Origin: Stephanodiscus triporus
Lineage: Eukaryota > Bacillariophyta > Thalassiosirophyceae > Thalassiosirales > Thalassiosiraceae
NCBI GenBank assembly: GCA_036939755.1
Contig: JALLAZ010000722.1
Coordinates: forward strand, 1 to 14,402
Reading direction: 5' to 3'
Length of the DNA stretch: 14,402 nt
Part shown: in pieces, positions 6,228 through 14,402 of the stretch
How the letters are laid out: every line of letters starts with the position of its first letter
How positions within the stretch are numbered: the first letter of the stretch is position 1
Made by a program: the position numbers and the translations under genes
Notes under the pieces: model-generated
The model's database searches: none
What the model saw: only the letters and a program-made list of their open reading frames with translations
What the model was told of the DNA's origin: nothing

Positions 6228-9200
6228 TTAAGTGTCTTGATTACCAAGCACTGATTTCACTAGCTCAGCTATGGATACTTTTGGTGCATTTCTGTTCTGG
6301 CATCCGTGGTCTTTCCCATCAACTGCAGCACTGGAATTCACTTCTTTGTGGTCGATCAATTCATCGATGCGATCGTCGATTGGAAAGGATCTAACCCAAA
6401 TGGAACGCACAGGACGCTTTTGCCCAATTCGTCTCACTCGATCTTCTGCTTGACAGACATCTCCTGGAGTCCATGGTCGGTCGATGAGCAGGACAGTGCA
6501 TGCAGCTATATCGTAAATACAAATAACGATCAAATTGATTAGGCAAGAGTAAAAGACATTCTTTTTGGGGTTTATTTCGACCGTACTCACCGGTAAGCGT
6601 CAAACCAACACCGCCGGCCCCATAGGTACACACAAACACGGGAGATATGCCCGCTTGAAATCTGTCAACCATTGTTTGCCTCTTTTTGACTGCAGTCTCC
6701 CCAGTTAGCAGCTCTCCTGCCCAGTCCATGTCTTCTAGCTTTTGATAAATTTCTTTTGCCACTGCAACAAAGCTTGTAAATATGACGATGGATGATTCTT
6801 CAACCAGAATTGAATTCGACAATGATGCTATCGCATCGACTTTTGCGATGGCGCTTATCTGACGTAATCTCTGAAATGAACTTAGAAGGGCGTCATTCTC
6901 TCCTCCACAATTTGTGCGCGATGAACTGAAAGCTTCTGCCAAGTCTTTCAGTGCCTGTGTGTACCGCAGCTCGTGTCGTGAAGGAACCGGTATCCTTGCT
7001 ACCTCTCGCTTCCGCGGAGGGAGCTCTTTACTCATGCATTCTTCTTTTGTCATGCGAAATATGTGAGATGCCGTGTGGGCATTTAATTCCTTGAGATTGG
7101 ACGATCCAGTTGCCTAGTAATATTGGGAGAGAGTGACAAGGTGCGCGAACATACATTAACATTAGTCATAGCAGCAGACAAGAGAAGCAGGAAGTGATTT
7201 CTTTTTGAAACACGAGGGAACCTACTTACATCCCACGTCGTCCTATTACCAAAAGTCTTCTGTTGGCCATTACAGAAGTAGAATTCGTATCTTTTCTGAT
7301 TTTCGCCGAATGGATGACGGACTGCTCTCAGGAGAGGAAACAGATTTGACGGCCGTCCATTTTTCATCGGCGTGCCACTTAGCAGAAGAACGCCACGGCA
7401 TCTGAATATTAAACAAAAATAGATAGGTGAGAAAACGACGTCGCCATTTTCACAATCATCACAAATTGTCTCACTTTCTATGAGATACCAAAGTCAAAGC
7501 CTCTTTTGTTCGCATTGACTCCATCGATTGCATATAATGAGCCTCATCTGCTATGACAACATAATTCGGAGTGTCTAAAATGAGATCTTTACTGGCAGCG
7601 ATACAGTCCCATGAGAATACATACATATCAATTTTGTCGGATGGTTCGCACTCTTCCCCAGAGTCGGAATCTGACTTTTTCTTCGCTCTCTTTCTCCGTT
7701 TGCCCGTAACAGTTCGTTCGTATTCCTCGTCCTCCTCCTTTTTCTTCTTGGCTTTGCCTTTTTTACTCCTCCTGCCATCGTTGTCCAGTTTGAGACCAGT
7801 CGCATCGATTGCGGTCCGTTTCCATTCGTCGTGAAGACTCACGGGAGCGATGAGGAATATTTTTATCCCTTCGAAGGTGTTAAGAAAAGCTTTCGCCCAG
7901 ACGCAACCTATAATTGTCTTTCCTTCGATACGTTTCATCAGTTGCGCGACGAAAAAATGTGAGGGCAGTGCCAATAAAAGGAGTCGGCTTACATAAAAAC
8001 GATTCGGGAGGACTCGCTTACCCAAGCCCATGTCGAACGCCAGAATCAACCTCCTCATCTTGAGACCCCTTCGCACGCCTTCCTTCTGGTGGTCGAAAAG
8101 GCTCCAGCCATTCAATAAGGTTTGGTCCAATTCCGCATTTTCGATAAGGGAGTCGATGTAGTCATCGTCGATTGGCAACACCCTCGACTCGTCATATTGA
8201 AGCTCAGGCGGGATCGGTGGGAGGGCGGACTTTTTGGTCGGAGATTTCGTGTGATGTAGAACGGACGAGCTCTTCACGTCAGTGGCAGATAGCTCTTGTG
8301 CTGGTGGTTTCTCGTTGTCATCACGCGAATGCGTGACGTCAAGATTATTTAGTGTCGTATCTCGGTTCCCTCCGGCAAAATTTGTCTCCCCTTCCGTCCA
8401 AGATTCCACGTCCAGCTTTTGAACCCTCGGTCCAGATGAATCTACGGTATTGCAAAGCTGTAGATCTGCTTTCGGTGGTGTTTTTGTCTGCAATAGCCGA
8501 ATTTGGTTTTCCGAAGATCCAACCCGTGCGCAGTCATCGGCGGTAATCTTTCTCAATGAATTTATCGGAGAGGTTAACTCGACGTCGTCTGCTATGGTCG
8601 CTGATGACGCCATCGCAAGTTGTGACGCCCGGTGCTTCTTTTCCAAGGCCTTCCGCCTGTTCTCTTCCATCCTGGCCCTTTGTTCGTCACTGACAATAAC
8701 AGAACTCTTCAGTGATACCAGGGACAAAGGCACAGTAACTTGCGCGGGTGGCTTTGGTGGGACTAGGGAAGTAGCAGGTGAAGTAATAATTTGCGAGAGA
8801 ATCTTCTTTTCCAACGCCCTTCGTCTATTCTCCTCCATTCGAGCGAGTTGCTCCTCGCTGTACGTCGACGGCGAAGAAGTGCATCGGATGCGGTTAAAAT
8901 CCCCGGCGGCGCCCGGCAATTGTTGTCGTTTCGTCTCCGGTGGTGCCCCTCGTTGGCTCTCCTCGATGCGCGCTCGCTGCTCGCGGTCGTTATTTTCGTG
9001 CGACGAAGCTTGGGTGGGATTATCCACGGTCGTCGACGTCGACTGGGTACTCATCAGCTGGTGCCTCGCGACGACCGACTGCGATGACGATGAACGAGGC
9101 TGCGATTTCAGACGCCTCCTCTTCTCCAATGCATTCCGACGATTCTCTTCCATCCTCGTCATCTGCACCGCCGTCAACTCCGATATCTGCGGCATGCAAT

Positions 9201-9465
9201 TATGCGCGTGATTCGATTGCGAGTTTTCATTATTCCCCGCCATTCCTCCGTTTCCAACATCGTCGTACAACGACGATGGAGTTTGTGCGCGTCGATCGGT
9301 CGAACGGGCCCTCCCCGCGGTAGTGGCATCGATGCCAGCGTCGGCCCGAGACGACCCACCCGACGACGCGCTGGCAAGAAGCCTGTCCATCTCCGTCGCC
9401 GCCGCGACCCAGTCGATTCCGGTGTCGCCGAAGCTCTCGCGAGTCGATTTGTCGTTCGTCGACAT
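6228..9465 (-). CDS. SNF2-family helicase, SMARCAL1-like, with RPA-binding-like repeats
   Basis: ATP-driven nuclear DNA translocase; the closest style is the SMARCAL1/annealing-helicase group that acts at replication forks. Exons on the minus strand: 9465-8022, 7922-7475, 7401-7230, 7113-6591, 6505-6228 (2865 nt, 954 aa). Introns are 99, 73, 116 and 85 nt with GTAAGC, GTGAGA, GTAAGT and GTGAGT donors and AG ends; each junction restores a conserved motif. Residues 1-450 are low-complexity with EEQ.ARMEENRR.ALEKK-type helices near 97-119, 203-222 and 259-278 and a degenerate one at 160-180. The helicase follows: FDHQKEGV (457-464), Walker A DMGLGKT (478-484), DEAH (607-610), SGTP (639-642), a second lobe with YGAGGVGLTLT, and DRVRRIGQ (884-891). 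A Lys/Arg then acidic insertion (about 532-574) sits between motifs Ia and II and may be a nuclear signal. No HARP domain was recognised, so orthology to SMARCAL1 is not proven. Confidence 0.93.
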
Positions 9466-9662
9466 TTTTCATTTCGGGCGACGTCCGGGATAAGAATGAT
9501 TTTTCGGCATGAGATGAACAACTTCTCCTGCGCCATTCTCACCGCGCACTTTGGGGGGAGCCCCCTTTTCCCCGCAAAATTATTTTTTCGCCTCCTCCCG
9601 CCCCGGCCGGGCGCGGGGGGGGGCGGGGTCGGTCGGACAGGGACCGAGATGGGTTGAATATT
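9466..9662. promoter_or_regulatory. Shared upstream region of the divergent helicase and glycosyltransferase genes
   Basis: The two start codons are separated by only 197 bp, so both promoters and both 5' leaders must lie here or overlap the neighbouring gene. It is GC-rich toward the glycosyltransferase and holds GGGGG-AG-CCCCC near 9554-9565, CCCGGCCGGG near 9602-9611 and a G-run near 9615-9623. No convincing TATA box is seen; AAATTATTTTTT at 9577-9588 is the only AT-rich patch. The role as a bidirectional promoter is inferred from geometry. Confidence 0.6.
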
Positions 9663-11392
9663 ATGGGGCGACGGACGATTGCGAATGCCTCCCCCGCTCG
9701 CGCCTTGGCGTCCGCGCTCGCGTCGCTCCTCGCGGTCGCATGGGTCGCGTCTCTGTTCCGCCTCGCGATAAGGCTGCATCGCCTCGATCTCGGCGGCGGC
9801 GGCGGCGGCGTGGGACGGCTGGGGGAGGACGATCGTCGCGTTCGCGGTGGCAGCGAAGACGTCCACGTCGTCTTCTCGACCGATTGCTCCGGCTATCAGC
9901 ACTGGCAGTCCATCGCGTCGTACTATTCCCTTAGGCGGGCGGGACACGCGGGATCGATAACGCGGATCGTGTCGGGATGCACGAGGGAGCGGGAGGGGGA
10001 GATCAGGTCCGAATTGCGTCATCTGGGTGCGGGTGGACGATCGTCGTCGTCGTCGTCGTCGTCGTCGTTGGGACTGCATTTCACCCCCTCGCACGCCCTC
10101 GGGGGCGGGAGGTACAAGTACAGCAACAAGCCCGGGGGGATGCTCGATTGGATCGTCAATCGCACGACGACGACGACGGGTGCGTCGGACGGGTCGTCGG
10201 AGGTCGTGGCGCTCGTCGATCCGGACATGCTCGCGATGCGCCCGGTGGTCTCGGGCCTGGGCGAGGGGCTGACGCCTCGTCCCGTCGATGGGGAGGGATA
10301 TCGCGATCTGGTCGAGTACGTCGACGATCGGGGGAATGTCGCGCTGCTGCGTCGGGGGGGTCTCCCGCCCCTGCCGCCCCGCGTCGCCGATGGGATCGCG
10401 GCGGGACAGCACTTCGGCCTCGGCGGCATGTGGGCCTCCGCGGGTACGAATCGCGCGGGACCAGACTTCAGGGACTTCGACCTGACGTCGGTTTGCGGGA
10501 AGGGATCGCCGTGCCTGAACGTGCCGCGTGACGACGGCGCGGCGCACACGACGCGCGAATTGGCCGACGCCTCGTACGCCGCGGGGCCGATTTACATCGC
10601 CACGACTGGGGATTGGTTCGCCCTCCTTCACCGATGGTACGACTTCACCCCCCGCGTTCACGCGCAGTATCCGAAGCTTTTGGCGGAAATGTTCGCGTTC
10701 GCTATGGCGGCCGCGGATATGCGATTGAAGTTTGCGCTGTCGTCGAGCTACATGGTTAGTGGACGACGTTATTCCGACGAATGCATCGATTGCCGTGCGA
10801 CGCCCCCCGCCCCCCCCCCCCCCCCTCCCGCCCTCCGCTAAATTGACTTTCTTCTTTCCAGGTTAGTGACCCGCATACAATGTCGATGACCGAATCGTGG
10901 ATGTGGATCGACGAGTATGGGGAGGCAGTTCAGCCGACCAACGCGGAGGGGAACAAGGAGGACCGGCGTGGCAAGTCCCTACGAAGGGTATGTGAGGGCT
11001 CCACGCCCGACTCCCTCCCCATCGTAACGACGAGACGAATGGAAAATTACGGCTACGGAAATTACCGCAATCGTCGTCGCCGCAATCGTCACGACGGCGT
11101 CAAGGCCGCGTTGCCGACGTTCCTGCATTACTGCCAAAACTACAAACTCGCCAATCACACCTTCGCCAAACGCAAGGTCCCGCACGATTTTTTCCGCTGC
11201 GATGGGTCGCCGCTGGCGTTCGACGTGTCCGCCATGGTTAAAGAGTTGGACTCGATCGAGGACGATGTCGCCCTGTCGTCGATCGATAGGAAGAGGCGAA
11301 CGAGGACGGGGTTCATGCTGTGTCATATAATCCCGTTGATGAATATGGCCTTGATCGATTACAAGCGGGATGTTTGCGAGAAGAAAGCGTAA
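9663..11392 (+). CDS. Golgi-type glycosyltransferase of the HPAT/SERGT1 (hydroxyproline arabinosyl- / serine galactosyltransferase) family
   Basis: Type II membrane glycosyltransferase expected to add sugars to hydroxyproline or serine of secreted proteins. Exons 9663-10754 and 10862-11392 (1623 nt, 540 aa); intron 10755-10861 has GTTAGT and TTTCCAG ends. I chose the ATG at 9663 since upstream in-frame codons lack ATG. Residues 15-37 form one hydrophobic segment after a short basic start, a signal anchor. Then come VHVVFSTDCSGYQHWQS (67-83), a GSITRIVSG strand (97-105), YKYSNKPGG (151-159) and the metal/nucleotide-sugar motif VALVDPDM (182-189). Exon 1 ends in LLAEMFAFAMAAADMRLKF; exon 2 continues VSDPHTMSMTESWMWIDEY and carries LHYCQNY (452-458) and F.KRKVPHDFFRCD, all typical of the family. 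A run of nine Ser (127-135) and a Thr run near 168-172 are encoded by TCG and ACG repeats. Donor sugar and acceptor cannot be told from sequence. Confidence 0.9.
10041..10067 (+). repeat. (TCG)9 microsatellite in coding sequence
   Basis: Nine perfect TCG units encode nine serines in the glycosyltransferase, in a loop between conserved strands. A whole-unit change in length would keep the frame. A shorter (ACG)5 run encoding threonines lies near 10163-10177. Confidence 0.95.
10755..10861 (+). other. Glycosyltransferase intron with 16-C run and flanking 8-nt direct repeat
   Basis: GT at 10755 and AG at 10860-10861, 107 nt, not a multiple of three; read-through reaches TAA at 10839-10841. GGTTAGTG occurs at 10754-10761, spanning the donor, and again at 10861-10868, spanning the acceptor. 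The run C10810-10825 and a CTTTCTTCTTTCCAG tract give a strong pyrimidine approach to the 3' splice site; CTAAATTGAC at 10838-10847 could hold the branch point. Removing it joins ...SSSYM to VSDPHT, as in the protein family. Confidence 0.85.
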
Positions 11393-11822
11393 CATAGCAA
11401 CCAGAATCTCTAGAGAATGAAAACTGTAACGAAGATCCAGGCTCGGCCAACGTCGAGGATCTTTTTGCGCGAGTGCCCTAGAATACAATCGCAAGCTATG
11501 GGGGAGACTCCACTAGTCAAAGAACGAAGTCATGAAGCGTAACGACAATCTAGGACAATGCACACCTCTTCACTCGACTCACCCTCGTGATTTACAAGAG
11601 CCGGAACAAAAGCCCAGGCGCTCCTGATTCTCTTTCGCTTATTGCAACCAGTTTCACCGTATTGTAAATGAATTGTTGTTGTTGTCTTTAACAAAATGTG
11701 ACTCCATGACAACTAGATATTTACCTTATCAAATGAGGTTTATATTTGGCCGTGGGCATCGCATTTTAATAAACATTTTTTCTACATCCACAATAGAACA
11801 TGTAATGTCCCCTATTAAACTC
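11393..11822. other. Intergenic region between convergent 3' ends
   Basis: It separates the stop codons of the glycosyltransferase and the P450, so it must carry both 3' untranslated regions and both polyadenylation sites. It is more AT-rich than the genes, with a TTGTTGTTG stretch near 11672-11682 and AAT/TAAA-rich sequence near 11765-11820. I see no gene, no repeat of note and no clear AATAAA in either orientation. Confidence 0.7.
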
Positions 11823-14275
11823 TTATCTCTTCCAAAACTTGATGGGCAAACTAGAAGGCCGAACCGTGACAAAGCTAACTTTTTTGACCAGTTGGAAGTC
11901 CTTATCGGCAAAACCCACACACAAATTACGAAAAAGTTCAGCTATCAACAGAGTAGATTCCAATAGTGCCAAGCGCCGTCCAACGCAGTTTCTTGCGCCA
12001 TCCGAGAAGGCGAAGAAGTTGGCAGGGTTAGCAGCAGGTATGCAGTCCGCTTGCGAGTTCTCGATGGTGTATTTGGACGAGAGGGATGGCGGTGTCGCAA
12101 TGGATGACGCCAATGATGATGCATGCTCTGTCGATTTTTTTGCCTCGGCATTATAATCTCTATCGACCCATCTACCTACACCTTCATCCCATCTTACCCA
12201 TCGCTCCGGTACGAACTCCTCGGCTCGATCAAAATTCCTCTCGTCCCGATGTATCATTTGGGGATTGATGACAATGCGCGTACCCTTGAGTATAGTGACT
12301 CGGCTGCCCTTCCCGTACTCATCGTCTTCGTTGCCAGTTTCCAATGATAAATCCTTGGATATGACGCGAGTGGTGAATATTACGGGCATATTGAGACGTA
12401 TCGCTTCCATGAGGACCGCCCGACAGTACGGCAAGTCATCATCATCGGCGTCGAACGAATCTTCACCATCGCCATCGCTCGAGTGGGACGAATTCATCGA
12501 TGCATCCTTCTTCTGCCTCACCAACACCCTGCGTGCCTCTTCGCAACAGCGTTCCTGACATCGTGGACTATTAGCGAGGCTGTACATGGTGTAAGAGAGC
12601 GAGATCGAGGTGGTCTCATACCCCGCAAGTAAGAGCGTGCGAAGGATTTTTGAAATGTCTTCGATGATTTTTTTTCTGGCAGCTGGTGTGATTTCCGACG
12701 GAAACTGAAAGCTTGAGACACCGGCACAGGAAGAAGAGGCGGGCAGCGTCGATCTCGATTGTGACGATGCGGCGAACGGACAAGCCGATGAAGATTCAAT
12801 TGAGAAGTGTTTCTCCAAGCTGGACTGTATTAAGTAAGAGAGCAAGGAAGAATCCGCATTCTCGCCTGCGGGACATCCCTCAAACGATTTATTTTCCTTC
12901 TCCCTCTCCTTCTGCAACGACGATCGTAACATGCAATCCAACTGATTCCCGATGATCAGTCCCATCATCTCATCCACCATATTCGAATTCTTCCAATACG
13001 CCCTGTTTGTCCTAGTGGGTATCCAATAAAGTTGCATGGCGGGGTTCATGAATGAACGCGGACTCGTGGAACGCAATCCGATGTTGGCGACGATTGACTC
13101 GAAGGCTTCGGCCTCGGGGGGCATGCACCGCTTGCTTGAGGACGGGTGCGGTCGCTGTATTCCCCCCTTATTCGTCGGGATGCTTTGAAAATCGTGACCC
13201 ATCGCCACCCTTCCGAACACACAGTACGAGTAAAGCTTGAAGAAGTCGCATGCCTCTATCGGCTCCTGGGCCGCATCGTTCCCCCCTCCTCCCCCGCGGG
13301 AGGCATCGGCATCGCAGGACCACTCCAACCAGTCGACGAGCTCCCGTGCGCACTTACCAATGACCAGACGCTGGTCCCGGACAATATTGTGGGTAAATGC
13401 TCGGGCCACAACCTTCCTCACGCTCTTCCAATGGGCCCCACCGGGGATGAGGATGAGGCTGTCCTCTCCGAGGGACTTGCGACCGTGTCGGACGATCCAT
13501 TCACTTTGAATGGATGATAAAACAAATCGGTGAAGGGGGACGCGCAGAGGGACGGGGACGTGAGGTTTTTGGGGAATGTCGCGGAAAACAAATGAGAGGG
13601 GGGTGGCGGACGGCGGGGGGAAAGACACGTGTCGTACCTGAAATCGCGTTGGCTGTTTTGCCTGAGCACAAGCCTCGCGTGCGACGCTTGCAATACCGCC
13701 GCGCACCTCTTGAGGCCGGGTCCCCAAATCGACGATATGCCCGACGGCGTGGCGTGGTCCCTAAAAATGAAGGAATGACGTAGGGGGTCTGACAGCATGC
13801 GGTAGTGTCCAAAGTAGGGATGCGCGTTCGGGACCGAAGGCAAGCCTGGTACCGCCGACGTCGTTCGCGTGATTTTGAGCTGGCGGTTGTACTGGAGCCT
13901 CAGCAGGGAGACGAGGGTCAGAAGCAGGAGTGTCGGATAGAATAGTCTCAATTGGAATATGGAGAGCAGCAGGGCCTCGAAGGCCGTCGTCCTGGGACTA
14001 CCGCCATCGTGACAAACGAGGGGATCGTTTGACATGGAGTGTTCCGAGGGGCAACTGTTGTCTGTTCTGCCGCCCAAGGACCTCCCTTCGAGGAATTGCA
14101 GCCCGTTGCTTAGAACAAGCAACAACCCGGACAAGATGCACAGGGTAGGCGTTGAGAGCTGCGGCAGAAAGATTTCGGCGAGGGTCTTAGGCTTTTCGTC
14201 GTGGCGACCATCCTTGTCGCCGTCGCCGCCCACTCTCATTGGCGCTTCGTTATGATTGCTGCACCAGCCGGACAT
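11823..14275 (-). CDS. Cytochrome P450 monooxygenase
   Basis: Haem-thiolate monooxygenase, expected on the ER or plastid envelope facing the cytosol. Exons on the minus strand are 14275-13638 and 13503-11823 (2319 nt, 772 aa); the 134-nt intron 13504-13637 has a GTACGA donor and a TTCAAAG acceptor, joining RQNSQRDF through Ser213 to EWIVRHGRK. Two hydrophobic segments lie at 41-58 and 100-125. Then come PGLPSVPNAHPYFGH (143-157), the C-helix GGAHWKSVRK (about 234-243), I-helix LLLAGYETTS (503-512), the ExxR of the K-helix EAIR (579-582), FVPERW and the haem loop FSDGARNCVG with Cys719. All hallmark residues are present, so it should be active. At 772 aa it is far longer than the usual 500 or so, from a long N-terminus, a Ser-rich insert before the I-helix, an acidic insert before the K-helix and an insert before the haem loop. 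Substrate and CYP family cannot be named. Confidence 0.96.
13495..13515. repeat. Perfect 9-bp hairpin around the P450 3' splice site
   Basis: ATCCATTCA at 13495-13503 and TGAATGGAT at 13507-13515 are exact reverse complements around a 3-base loop. On the transcribed (minus) strand the loop is AAG and its AG is the intron's last dinucleotide, so the splice junction sits at the loop-stem border. Confidence 0.9.
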
Positions 14276-14402
14276 AAGATAAGAATTCTAACTTCGGTAT
14301 TCGTACTTTTCTTTATCGTAGCGTATGGTACTACAGTCTCCAGTACATGCTCCGGGGAAAAAATCGGGAATTTTCCCTCGGGCCGCGGGGAAATTCCCTC
14401 TG
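14276..14402 (-). promoter_or_regulatory. P450 upstream region with a terminal stem-loop
   Basis: These 127 bases lie directly upstream of the P450 ATG and should contain its leader and part of its promoter; no TATA-like or other known element is clear. At 14366-14377 GGGAATTTTCCC pairs with GGGGAAATTCCC at 14387-14398 (12 positions, one G-T wobble) around a GC-rich 9-base loop. The feature runs close to the window edge, so it may belong to a larger repeat or another gene. Confidence 0.5.

Noticed and set aside
7923..8021. Extra helicase residues RVLPNRFYVSR... as genuine protein sequence
   Set aside because: They interrupt Walker A, are bounded by GTAAGC and AG, and their removal exactly restores DMGLGKT; treated as an intron, with retention kept as a finding.
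8450..9211. 253-codon plus-strand open frame
   Set aside because: Antisense of the repeat-rich N-terminus of the helicase; its Ser/Phe/Arg bias mirrors the ENRR.ALEKK repeats read backwards.
9174..10661. 495-codon minus-strand open frame
   Set aside because: It is antisense to the glycosyltransferase and the start of the helicase gene, rich in Arg and Pro from GC-rich wobble positions, with no domain. The sense genes have clear family motifs.
13504..13637. Two separate P450-related genes
   Set aside because: The 134-nt GT/AG interval joins the two frames in phase and supplies a continuous P450 N-terminal half; one gene is simpler.

Overview
This window reads as nuclear DNA of a unicellular eukaryote, most likely a diatom or related photosynthetic stramenopile. 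The direct evidence is spliceosomal introns of 73-134 nt with GT/AG ends, three large intron-containing eukaryotic protein genes, an HPAT/SERGT1-type Golgi glycosyltransferase of the plant/algal kind, and a Penelope-like reverse transcriptase of a type I associate with diatom genomes. The lineage is inference; no marker gene is present.

Layout. Bases 1-1866 are a retroelement fragment: a reverse transcriptase frame that is already open at the left edge and stops at 1685, followed at once by a cluster of stem-loops. Bases 2183-2853 hold a truncated piece resembling the C-terminal half of the trafficking subunit TRAPPC13. Bases 2854-4670 are gene-poor and AT-rich, with inverted repeats and four degenerate copies of a short interspersed motif. 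Bases 4671-5411 hold a decayed coding repeat: three units of about 72-73 codons in one frame, with five internal stops and no frameshift. Bases 5523-6090 are open on both strands and stay unresolved.

The right 8 kb is ordinary, dense gene space. A five-exon SNF2-family helicase (954 aa, minus strand, 9465 to 6228) is divergent from a two-exon type II membrane glycosyltransferase (540 aa, plus strand, 9663 to 11392) across a 197-bp shared upstream region. The glycosyltransferase is convergent with a two-exon cytochrome P450 (772 aa, minus strand, 14275 to 11823). All three spliced models keep the frame exactly and restore conserved motifs at each junction. I see no sign that the three genes share a pathway: one is nuclear DNA repair/remodelling, one Golgi protein glycosylation, one an ER monooxygenase.

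The most interesting signals are: an N-terminal array of three (plus one degenerate) RPA32-binding-like helices in the SNF2 protein; a stop-free 99-nt intron that splits that protein's Walker A motif and would keep frame if retained; an apparently endonuclease-less Penelope-like RT frame abutting a long 3' hairpin; an intron in the glycosyltransferase flanked by an 8-nt direct repeat; and a P450 3' splice site placed in the 3-nt loop of a perfect 9-bp hairpin.
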